Of a stretch of DNA of 57,619 nt, positions 50,769-57,619 are shown piece after piece. A model generated the notes under the pieces. The model saw nothing but the letters and a program-made list of their open reading frames with translations, did no database searches and was not told where the DNA came from. Position 1 is the first letter of the stretch. Each line of letters starts with the position of its first letter. This DNA is from DATKGL01 sp035510455 (GTDB lineage: Bacteria > Patescibacteriota > Saccharimonadia > Saccharimonadales > UBA4665). The DNA is taken from NCBI GenBank assembly GCA_035510455.1, contig DATKHB010000004.1, positions 1 to 57,619 on the forward strand, given 5' to 3'. Made by a program: the position numbers and the translations under genes.

Positions 50769-52031
50769 TCAATTTGTAGTAAGACTAGCCACCATTTTTA
50801 GTAATTCGTCCTTTGACATATTTTTTGTATCTGAGTTTTTTCGATTCCTAACTTCAAACTTTTTATTTTTAACGGTCTTCTCACTAACAACGACTGTATA
50901 AGGTATGCCCAACAGCTCTGAATCTGTAAGTTTTTGACCCGCCCTAACATCTCGGTCATCATAAATCACTGATACCCCCATCATTGTTAAGTGGTTATAC
51001 ATTTCATCAGCTAGCTTGGTAGTTTCATTTTCTTCGCCCAATCGGGCGATAATAATAATAGCTGGAGCGATATTGATGGGCCATACCAAACCTTTATCGT
51101 CAGCAAAATGTTCCGCTAGAAGCCCCATTAGCCTACTTATGCCTATGCCGTAGCAGCCCATAAGTATTTGCCTACTTGCCCCGTCTTTATCGGTGTAGCG
51201 AAGCCCTAGAGCGTCAGAATAGCGACTCCCGAGGGTAAATATATTACCCACTTCAACAGCGCGTTCTTTCTTGAGATGTTCTTTGTTTACCCCGAGGTGA
51301 GCCAAAACCTCGTCATTAAACACTTCTTTGTTGATCCCCAATTTCTTCGCTTTGTCTACGTATATGGTGTCTTCACCTACTTCGCTTAGGGTCTGGAATT
51401 CATGGCTGTACTTAGTGAAAATTCCGCCTGATGCAAAAGTTTTATAGGTTATATCACCGACACCTAGCCGTTTATAGACTTTTAGGTAGGCGTTAGTAGC
51501 TGTCTCGTAAAATTTTTCGTGTTCATCTTTATCTTTGGAGAAGGAATACATGTCTTTCATTAGAAGCTCTCGCCCCCTCATAAGACCACTTTTAGCTCTT
51601 AGCTCATTGCGGAATTTTGTCTGTATTTGATAAACATAAACCGGTAAATCTTTGTACGACTGGATATAACTAATCAACATATTGGTGATCGGTTCTTCGT
51701 GACTCCACCCAAGACCTACCTCTGATCCATTGGCTAATTTAGACTTAAACCAGGCGTCAACAACCTTGTCGTCCCAACGGCCAGATTTTTCCCATAGTTC
51801 TTTACCCTGCAGAGCACTCATACCAATTTCTTGGCCACCTATGGCGTTCATTTCTTCGCGAACGATATTAGCTATTTTATCAATAACTATCTTACCCAGC
51901 GGCAAGTAGTCATAGACACCCGCCATCTCTTTATGAATATATCCAGCCTGAATAAGTAGCCTGGCGTTACGCGAGGTCTCATCAGACGGAGATGTCTTGC
52001 TGGTTTTGCTAAACAAATTAGTTAGACGCAC
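50769..52031 (-). CDS. proS: Prolyl-tRNA synthetase, compact form
   Basis: Class II motifs are clear: LLIQAGYIHKEMAGVYDYLPLGKIVIDKI, motif 2 FRNELRAKSGLMRGREFL-like sequence and motif 3 GCYGIGISRLMGLLAEH, then an anticodon-binding domain. At 420 residues it is shorter than the ~570-residue bacterial form: the cis-editing insertion between motifs 2 and 3 is missing, so misacylated Ala-tRNA-Pro is not cleared by this protein. The start is GTG with GAGGT upstream; TTGCAA, 17 bp, TACAAT (52063-52068) is a likely promoter. Confidence 0.93.
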   Translation of the reverse strand: MRLTNLFSKTSKTSPSDETSRNARLLIQAGYIHKEMAGVYDYLPLGKIVIDKIANIVREEMNAIGGQEIGMSALQGKELWEKSGRWDDKVVDAWFKSKLANGSEVGLGWSHEEPITNMLISYIQSYKDLPVYVYQIQTKFRNELRAKSGLMRGRELLMKDMYSFSKDKDEHEKFYETATNAYLKVYKRLGVGDITYKTFASGGIFTKYSHEFQTLSEVGEDTIYVDKAKKLGINKEVFNDEVLAHLGVNKEHLKKERAVEVGNIFTLGSRYSDALGLRYTDKDGASRQILMGCYGIGISRLMGLLAEHFADDKGLVWPINIAPAIIIIARLGEENETTKLADEMYNHLTMMGVSVIYDDRDVRAGQKLTDSELLGIPYTVVVSEKTVKNKKFEVRNRKNSDTKNMSKDELLKMVASLTTN

Positions 52032-52113
52032 AAAAAAATAACCTCAAATTAAGATTACATTTATTGTACTCTAGGGAGATTAAGCTTGCAAAAGAGGATC
52101 GTTCAAAGATTAT

Positions 52114-52539
52114 TTAGTCCGGTAGATCTTCGAATCTCCCCTCTTCGTAAGAGGGTTCGCATATCTTATAAAATATTAAATCGGTCTCGCCGTTAGCACT
52201 CCACTGCATTATTTCTCCGACACTAACTGTCACCTCTTCGGCAGGTCCTCCGTCCTTGAATTCATAGGTTTTAGATTCACCATCAACATTAGTTACCGTT
52301 AACGTGCCGACGCCCTCAACAAAACCTTCGATAGTTTTGTCACCCGAGAGCACACGTTGACGGAAAGTCTTCCAGCCCGCATTTACCCTGACCAGTGCTA
52401 GATCCCTAGACCTATCATCCTCAAATTTGTATATATGACACAGTACGCCATCTTTTACGATTTGAGTTTCCGACCAGCTAACCGGGACGGGACCATCATG
52501 GTACCCAAAACTGGTAAATCTTCGACCGAGTTCAACCAT
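52114..52539 (-). CDS. Small cupin-like protein of unknown function
   Basis: The 141-residue protein is beta-rich. The second half resembles one cupin barrel: GTLTVTNVDGESKTYEFKDGGPAEEVTVSVGEIMQWSANGETDLIFYKICEPSYEEGRFEDL, with the typical cupin end in which a sheet strand is followed by CxPxY and an acidic tail. The His metal ligands of classic cupins are not evident. The function is unknown. It lies between proS and the CPBP protease gene. Confidence 0.6.
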   Translation of the reverse strand: MVELGRRFTSFGYHDGPVPVSWSETQIVKDGVLCHIYKFEDDRSRDLALVRVNAGWKTFRQRVLSGDKTIEGFVEGVGTLTVTNVDGESKTYEFKDGGPAEEVTVSVGEIMQWSANGETDLIFYKICEPSYEEGRFEDLPD

Positions 52540-52578
52540 TTAGCTATGATATCAGAAACATCATGCCAAACAGCTTTG

Positions 52579-53364
52579 TCAGCGGGTATGAATTAAAAAT
52601 AAACTGGCGAAGGCGGCGAAATTTTTTAAGGCATGGAGCCCCATTGACGCATAAAGTCGTCCAGTTTTCTCCCTAAGATAAATGAGTACCAAAGATAGAA
52701 TAAACGTGTCGACGCCAGCTATCCACAGTATTCCTCCCTGAGCACTTTCCAAAAGATGCGGAGAAGCAAATATCAGACTAGTCAGTAAAACCGCCCATAT
52801 TTTTGGCAAATTTCTCTTCAAGCCGCTATATAAAAATCCTCTAAACATAACTTCTTCAGCAATTGGAGGAATAATTACTAAGCTGACGAAGGCTAGAAAA
52901 AGCGATAGTCCAGTGGCAGATTGGCTAAAACCAATTTGCTGAGTTTGGCCAACATTAAATGAAGGTATAAGCGCACTTAGGGCTTCAACAACAATAATAT
53001 AAACCGGAAAATATATGACAACACCCAGTAATGCATAGGTAATGTCTTTGAACTTGGCACGTACCAGCCCTATGGCCTTTAAGGTGCTTTTCCGCCAGTG
53101 AATAAACCCCCAAATCACAAAGAAACTGCCGCCTTCAGCCAGCACAGAATATGAGAACTGAGCGATTGGAGAATTGTTAAACCAAGATGTGGCATGAGAA
53201 TTACTCCAATGCTTAAATATCGGATATAAAAGAGTTGCTTGAGCGCCGATTAATTGAACCACCACATAAGTTACGATGACAACCAAAATAGCCGTTAAAG
53301 CTCCCCAGGTTATGTCTTGGCTTAAACTCGGCTCTTTTGTGCTGCTAGAAGAATCGTTTGACAT
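52579..53364 (-). CDS. CPBP-family intramembrane metalloprotease
   Basis: The 261-residue membrane protein has about eight helices and the two CPBP (Abi/CAAX-protease) motifs: PIAEEVMFRGFLYSGL with the Glu pair and Arg, and FASPHLLESAQ with the metal-binding His. The ATG at 53364 is preferred to the TTG two codons earlier. The first 20 bp overlap the end of rseP, so translation is probably coupled. Confidence 0.9.
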   Translation of the reverse strand: MSNDSSSSTKEPSLSQDITWGALTAILVVIVTYVVVQLIGAQATLLYPIFKHWSNSHATSWFNNSPIAQFSYSVLAEGGSFFVIWGFIHWRKSTLKAIGLVRAKFKDITYALLGVVIYFPVYIIVVEALSALIPSFNVGQTQQIGFSQSATGLSLFLAFVSLVIIPPIAEEVMFRGFLYSGLKRNLPKIWAVLLTSLIFASPHLLESAQGGILWIAGVDTFILSLVLIYLREKTGRLYASMGLHALKNFAAFASLFLIHTR

Positions 53365-54472
53365 CGACAATCGTAATTAGCGTAAACAAAACCAGTAAAA
53401 CTAATAGTCCGGCACCGTATAACCCGTTTTCGACCTTAGCCGATAGCTTTTTACGAAACAGCCTTGATATCAGGGTCGCAAATAACTTTCCTCCGTCTAG
53501 AACCGGTATCGGCAAGATATTCATAATCGCCAAGCTAAGCGAAATAACCGCTACGATCATCAGAATGAATTGGTAGCCAAGCAGGCTGCCCTCCTTAAGT
53601 ATGGCAAATATCCCGACTGGGCCAGTTATTTGTGATGAAGCTTGAGCAGTATTGCCTCTTGCCAAGTTACTGATCGCTGAACCAACTCCCTTAAAAGTTA
53701 ACACCGTAAACTGTTTCATAACCCCTAGGGCAACAACTGGTGCCGCCCAAGTTGAGCGTTGAAGATTATACTGGGTTGGCGCAACGCCTAAGTTGGCTTT
53801 AGGGTTCTTGGTTTTCTGGCTAGCGATGACAACTTTTTCTGAAAGCAAAGTTATGGTTCTGGACTGCTGATGCTTATTACGAATAAAAATTAATTTTATG
53901 GTTTGGCCGGCAACGCTTTTGGTTATCGGTGGTAATTTAATGGCTGTAGTAATATGTTCAGCTGGTCCTTTTGGTGGGATTATTTCGTATAGCTCATCGC
54001 TTGCCCTCAGTCCAGCCTTAGCAGCCGGCGAGCCGGGCAGAACATAGCCAACCAAGACTTCTGATTTGATAGTACGAGTGTCGCTTTTAACCGTAAACTG
54101 GTTGTTAACTAGCTGGGGCATGCCAAGCCATGCCAGGGACGTCAGCATAATGAATGCAACTATTACATTCATTGTCACCCCAGCAATCAATATTTTTACC
54201 TTGGTAGAGAGAGGCGAAGCTCCATAAGTCCGCTTGCCGGTATCGTCATCATGTTCACCTTTTAATCTTACGAAACCACCTAGAGGTATGGCATTTAGAC
54301 TAAAGGTCCACCCAGTTTTTGTTTTTTTGCTCCAAAGGCGGGGTGGAAAAAAGATCCCAAATTCTTCAACATCAACTCCGTTTATTCTGGCCATAATAAA
54401 GTGGCCGAACTCGTGTACTACGATCAGCAATACGAATAAAACAAGCCCCAAAACCAGAAGTCCGAGAGACAT
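53345..54472 (-). CDS. rseP: Site-2 (M50) intramembrane zinc protease RseP
   Basis: The zinc motif HEFGH is near residue 20 in the first helix. A single PDZ domain lies at about 150-205 (GSPAAKAGLRASDELYEIIP). The third ligand motif NILPIPVLDGGKL is near residue 325. At 375 residues with one PDZ it is shorter than E. coli RseP (two PDZ). It is one base from uppS, but cdsA and dxr, usually between the two genes, are missing. Confidence 0.94.
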   Translation of the reverse strand: MSLGLLVLGLVLFVLLIVVHEFGHFIMARINGVDVEEFGIFFPPRLWSKKTKTGWTFSLNAIPLGGFVRLKGEHDDDTGKRTYGASPLSTKVKILIAGVTMNVIVAFIMLTSLAWLGMPQLVNNQFTVKSDTRTIKSEVLVGYVLPGSPAAKAGLRASDELYEIIPPKGPAEHITTAIKLPPITKSVAGQTIKLIFIRNKHQQSRTITLLSEKVVIASQKTKNPKANLGVAPTQYNLQRSTWAAPVVALGVMKQFTVLTFKGVGSAISNLARGNTAQASSQITGPVGIFAILKEGSLLGYQFILMIVAVISLSLAIMNILPIPVLDGGKLFATLISRLFRKKLSAKVENGLYGAGLLVLLVLFTLITIVDVKRFF

Positions 54473-55177
54473 CTAAGAGCCGAACCTTCTTTTTCTGTTC
54501 GAGTAGTCTTTTAATGCTTTGTGTAAATCGTCAGTGCTAAAGTCGGGCCAATAAACTTTCGTGAATAATAGTTCGCTGTAGGCAGATTCCCAGAGCATAA
54601 AATTACTCAGTCTTTTTTCTCCCGAAGTTCGAATTATTAGATCTATCGGCGGCACGTCTGGAGCATATAAGAACTTTGATAGAAGTTCAGGTGTTATGTT
54701 TTCTGGGGTGTAGCCGGCCTCGACTATTCTCTTGGTAGCCTCAACTATCTCCTGTTGCCCGCCATAATCAAGGCACAGTAGTAATGTCCCGCGTTCATTA
54801 TTTTTAGTTAAGCTTTCTGCACTGTGGATAGCCTTAACTAATGATTTACCGAGCTTTAGCTTAGAACCGATCACCCTAACTCTAACGCCTTCTTTATGTA
54901 GTACTTTTAGCTCGTGCTTCATTATCCATAAACAAAGCTTCATTAAATCACGGACTTCAGTTTTCTCACGATTCCAGTTCTCGCTGGAGAAAATAAACGC
55001 TGAAACGTACTGGACGCCTTCTCTATTGGCAGCTTTGACTATACTTTTAAGATTCTCATAGCCCCGCTTATGCCCCTCATTAACACTTAAATGGTTTTCC
55101 CTAGCCCATCGGCGGTTACCATCTATGATAAGCCCAAGATGCTTCGGCGGAGTTAGAGCAGTTTCGCTAGTAATCAT
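54473..55177 (-). CDS. uppS: Undecaprenyl diphosphate synthase (cis-prenyltransferase)
   Basis: UppS makes the lipid carrier used by MraY and MurG. Family motifs are HLGLIIDGNRRWARENHLS with the catalytic Asp, FIFSSENWNR, and DLIIRTSGEKRLSNFMLWESAYSEL. The ATG at 55177 is chosen over 55186 because an extended -10 box (TGGTACAAT, 55185-55193) overlaps the upper one, giving a leaderless mRNA starting near 55178. The genes for the substrate pathway are not here. Confidence 0.95.
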   Translation of the reverse strand: MITSETALTPPKHLGLIIDGNRRWARENHLSVNEGHKRGYENLKSIVKAANREGVQYVSAFIFSSENWNREKTEVRDLMKLCLWIMKHELKVLHKEGVRVRVIGSKLKLGKSLVKAIHSAESLTKNNERGTLLLCLDYGGQQEIVEATKRIVEAGYTPENITPELLSKFLYAPDVPPIDLIIRTSGEKRLSNFMLWESAYSELLFTKVYWPDFSTDDLHKALKDYSNRKRRFGS

Positions 55178-55217
55178 TTTCTCCATTGTACCAAGATTCG
55201 CTTAAATAATTGATGAA

Positions 55218-55781
55218 TTAGAGGGTCATTATTTCAGTTTCTTTAGATTTTGTTAAGCTTTCTGTTTTGTTTTTTTGCTCGGTTATTAGACTGTTTATTT
55301 GTTTTTCGACGCTATCATAATCATCTTTAGTAATTTTTTTATCCTTTAAGGCGCTATCAGCTAGTTTTAGAACCTCATGACGGTGGTTGCGTAGAGAGAT
55401 CATGCAGTCCTCCACCTTTTCACCAACTTGTTTGGCGATTTCTCTCCGTCTTTCCTCGGTAAGTGGCGGTATTTGTAGCCTAACGACTCGACCATCGTCC
55501 ATCGGGTTAAGCCCTAGAGTTTGGTTCTTTCTGATGGCCTCGACAATAGCTATCAAGTTATTAGCGTCAAAAGGTGTGACTTGAATGAGCGTCGCTTCCG
55601 GAGCAGTTATGGTAGCTACTTGATTAATCGGCATGGTGGTTCCGTAGGCCTCAACCAATGTCCCATCTAGCATGCTGGCACTTGCCCTACCAGTTCGGAT
55701 CTTCTTTAACTCATCTGAAAAATGATCAACAGATACTTGAACTTTTTTCTTCAGATCAGCAACAAAAGTGGATGGATCCAT
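55218..55781 (-). CDS. frr: Ribosome recycling factor
   Basis: RRF splits post-termination ribosomes with EF-G. The sequence shows the three-helix bundle signature: VDHFSDELKKIRTGRASASMLDG, INQVATITAPEATLIQVTPFD, NPMDDGRVVRLQIPPLTEERRREIAKQVGEKVE. At 187 residues it is typical. AGGAG lies close before the ATG. pyrH, usually between tsf and frr, is missing; the gap is only 13 bp. Confidence 0.97.
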   Translation of the reverse strand: MDPSTFVADLKKKVQVSVDHFSDELKKIRTGRASASMLDGTLVEAYGTTMPINQVATITAPEATLIQVTPFDANNLIAIVEAIRKNQTLGLNPMDDGRVVRLQIPPLTEERRREIAKQVGEKVEDCMISLRNHRHEVLKLADSALKDKKITKDDYDSVEKQINSLITEQKNKTESLTKSKETEIMTL

Positions 55782-55794
55782 TACTCCTAGTATA

Positions 55795-56391
55795 CTACCC
55801 TACTTCGCCTACAGCCATTCGTTTAAAGCGGCGGATTACGATATTTTCGCCCAGACGAGCGTTATGCTCTTGAACAAATTGCTTAACAGTCTGTTCGGGG
55901 TTTTTCACAAAAGGCTGCTCTAAGAGGCACTTCTCAGCTAACTGCTTGTCCAATTGTCCTTCGACAATTTTATCGATCAGATTGCCTGACTTGCCATCAG
56001 CTTTGGCTTTTTCTACCAGCTCTTCTTTCAAAGACTCACGAGTTTTCACCGGTACATCTTCAACGCTCAGATACTCGGGGTTCGAAGCAGCTATATGTAG
56101 GGTCAGATCCTTAACAAGGTTAGTAAATATTTCATTCCGGGCCACAAAATCGGTTTCGCAGTTAACTTCAATTAATACGCCAATTCGATTGTCGTGATTA
56201 TACGTACCGATAACCCCGGCTCGTGCTTCTCTTTCGGATCGTTTGTCGGCCTTGGTCATCCCCTTTTTTCTCATAGCCTTTAACGCTACGTCAAAGTCAC
56301 CCTTTGATTCTTCCAGGGCTTTTTTAGCGTCAGTCATACCTACCCCAGTGAGTTCCCGAAGCCGCTTTACTTCTTTTATCGAAATTGTCAT
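55795..56391 (-). CDS. tsf: Elongation factor Ts
   Basis: EF-Ts recycles EF-Tu-GDP. The N-terminal domain is KEVKRLRELTGVGMTDAKKALEESKGDFDVALKAMRKKG, and the core has NCETDFVARNEIF. At 198 residues it is the short form, with one core subdomain rather than the two of E. coli. The ATG at 56391 is preferred to 56424, since the extra codons lie within rpsB; the Shine-Dalgarno AAGGAAG is in the rpsB 3' end, and one base separates the genes. Confidence 0.96.
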   Translation of the reverse strand: MTISIKEVKRLRELTGVGMTDAKKALEESKGDFDVALKAMRKKGMTKADKRSEREARAGVIGTYNHDNRIGVLIEVNCETDFVARNEIFTNLVKDLTLHIAASNPEYLSVEDVPVKTRESLKEELVEKAKADGKSGNLIDKIVEGQLDKQLAEKCLLEQPFVKNPEQTVKQFVQEHNARLGENIVIRRFKRMAVGEVG

Positions 56392-56392
56392 A

Positions 56393-57124
56393 TTACTTTT
56401 CTTCCTTATTATCCTTATCGGCAACTTTTTTAACCGACGTCCTACCAGCCATGATGGCTTGTTTTACATAGTCAGCAATTAACTGGATTGTTTTTATGGC
56501 ATCGTCATTACAAGGAATTGGGTAAGTAACCAAGGTCGGGTTAGCATTGGTATCAGTTAAAGCAACTACTGGAATGTTAAGTTTACGGGCTTCCTTGAGC
56601 GCATTGGCATCATGAACTATGTCGATAATGAATATCGCGCCTGGATTAGAGTTCATATCTTTGATGCCTCCATATAGTTTGTTCATCTGTTCAATCTCTT
56701 CTTGGAAGCGCTGAACCTCAAGTTTGCTATATTTAGCGGCTAGCTCACCTGAAAGCATTTTGGATTCGATTTCTTTGAGGTGTTTGATTTGATTACCGAT
56801 AGTAGTCCAATTTGTCAGCATGCCGCCTAGCCATCTCTCGGTGACATAAGGCATTTTTACATCTTCGGCTAGGGTCTTAAGGATGTCTTGAGCCTGTCGT
56901 TTGGTACCGACAATTAGAATTTGTTTACCTTCAGACGACACTTTAACCAAAAATTCCAAGGCCTTTTGGAGCTGCTCAACGGTCTTTGTTAGGTCAATGA
57001 TGTGCGCCCCATTACGTTTATCATAAATGTACTGCGCCATTTGAGGGTGCCATCTACTGGTCTTGTGCCCAAAATGAGCACCAGACTCTAACAATTTATT
57101 AATATCTACCTTGACTGTTTCCAT
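56393..57124 (-). CDS. rpsB: 30S ribosomal protein S2
   Basis: S2 shows INKLLESGAHFGHKTSRWHPQMAQYIY, GTKRQAQDILKTLAEDVKMPYVTERWLGGMLTNW and PGAIFIIDIVHDANALKEARKLNIPVVALTDTNANP. The ATG at 57124 is preferred to 57166 because AAAGGA lies 7 nt before it and the first conserved residues follow directly. The length of 243 residues is typical. It begins the rpsB-tsf-frr-uppS series. Confidence 0.97.
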   Translation of the reverse strand: METVKVDINKLLESGAHFGHKTSRWHPQMAQYIYDKRNGAHIIDLTKTVEQLQKALEFLVKVSSEGKQILIVGTKRQAQDILKTLAEDVKMPYVTERWLGGMLTNWTTIGNQIKHLKEIESKMLSGELAAKYSKLEVQRFQEEIEQMNKLYGGIKDMNSNPGAIFIIDIVHDANALKEARKLNIPVVALTDTNANPTLVTYPIPCNDDAIKTIQLIADYVKQAIMAGRTSVKKVADKDNKEEK

Positions 57125-57488
57125 CCTACTATCCTTTCTCGTCATCCGGGCTAGCTTTACTTCCACTATTGATCAAGTAAAGAGGACTTAATTTGCCCGA
57201 ATTGTTTTATGTATAATGACATATTAACAGAGATGAACCATTAATACAACACATAGGGACAAAACTCTATAAGGATTTATTTGAAATTGATAAGACAACT
57301 AAGCGTTACTTTAGTATAGCTTCAGTGAAAAGGTTCATTAAAAGATTCGAAGACCTTTTGCTGCGGACTTTAGCCAATCACTGGCTAGTGTTTCGGGCTT
57401 TACTGTAGCTAAGCCGTAAAGATATAAACGTTAGATAAAGCACCAAAAACTAATGAGATAGGCTTCATATCGTCATATCGTATAGAAC
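57125..57488. other. Intergenic region between rpsB and a transposase gene
   Basis: About 360 bp. The rpsB leader carries AAAGGA and a candidate -10 (TATACA on the minus strand, 57210-57215) without a convincing -35. On the plus strand, 57220-57408 is open for 62 codons and coding-like in composition, but has no ATG, GTG or TTG at its beginning; it may be a gene remnant or chance. No transposon terminal repeat could be recognised. Confidence 0.4.
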
Positions 57489-57619
57489 TCAGGAGCTTTG
57501 CAACATTTGTTGGGGTGTCCTGTACTGCAGACTTAAGTGTACACGTTTAGTATTGTAGAACTCCAGGTAGTTATTTATCTTAGATTGTATTTGTTGGTTT
57601 GGGACGGCGAAGTCTAGGT
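57489..57619 (-). mobile_element. Transposase C-terminus, IS3/IS481-type integrase core (partial)
   Basis: The minus-strand frame runs off the window edge and ends at TGA 57491-57489, leaving 42 codons. The sequence VPNQQIQSKINNYLEFYNTK, followed by RVHLSLQYRTPQQML, matches the end of the rve integrase core, where the conserved Tyr-Asn-x-x-Arg-x-H-x-x-L pattern follows the DDE catalytic Glu. The catalytic residues lie outside the window. It marks an insertion sequence next to the rpsB operon. Confidence 0.85.

Noticed and set aside
1..57619. CRISPR array
   Set aside because: No regularly spaced repeats of 25-40 bp were seen; the Cas4-like nuclease stands alone.

Overview
This window is most likely chromosomal DNA from a reduced-genome bacterium of the Candidate Phyla Radiation (Patescibacteria), probably Saccharibacteria (TM7). 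The evidence is the near absence of biosynthetic genes, textbook operons that keep only their information-processing or cell-envelope members, short genes packed with overlaps, several response regulators without DNA-binding domains, and a membrane-anchored Clp-type ATPase. UGA is used as a normal stop and prfB (RF2) is present, which argues against the UGA-recoding CPR lineages. The taxonomic call is inference; no 16S gene is present.

Layout. 136-212: tRNA-Glu on the minus strand. 370-11041: plus-strand block with a membrane sensor kinase and response regulator, an RsuA/RluB-type pseudouridine synthase, der, pth, a small membrane peptide, topA, an AbrB/Doc toxin-antitoxin pair and a sigma-region-4/HARE-HTH regulator. 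Inside it, on the minus strand, sits an unidentified ~390-nt structured RNA (6152-6539) with its own consensus promoter and terminator. 11042-11804 has no gene. 11805-20286: a trimmed dcw (division and cell wall) cluster on the minus strand, mraZ-rsmH-ftsL-ftsI-mraY-ftsW-murG-ftsQ, with a clear MraZ operator and no Mur ligases, ftsA or ftsZ.

20407-28975 (minus): a LysM-like surface protein, an MBL-fold hydrolase, def, glyQS, recO, a receiver/kinase pair that has lost its phosphorylation residues, a membrane-anchored protein, a methyltransferase, xseB, xseA and a flippase-like membrane protein. 29023-30505 is a short plus-strand island with a TRM11-like methyltransferase and rpmA. 30506-57124 (minus): a response regulator, pyrG, an S41 protease, a CHAP peptidoglycan hydrolase, ftsX, ftsE, a membrane Clp ATPase with a small membrane partner, prfB, an M16 protease, secA, hpf, serS, a PD-(D/E)XK nuclease, a HAD phosphatase, msrA, lysS, greA, proS, a cupin-like protein, a CPBP protease, rseP, uppS, frr, tsf and rpsB. 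The window ends in the C-terminal part of an IS3/IS481-type transposase.

Together the genes cover translation (four aminoacyl-tRNA synthetases, two elongation/recycling factors, a release factor, ribosomal proteins, deformylase, peptidyl-tRNA hydrolase), lipid-II handling and septal wall synthesis, wall remodelling (FtsEX beside a coiled-coil CHAP hydrolase), membrane proteolysis and DNA maintenance. Several genes have a -10 box only 6-10 nt before the start codon, so leaderless transcripts look common beside Shine-Dalgarno-led genes. All functions are read from sequence motifs without database searches.
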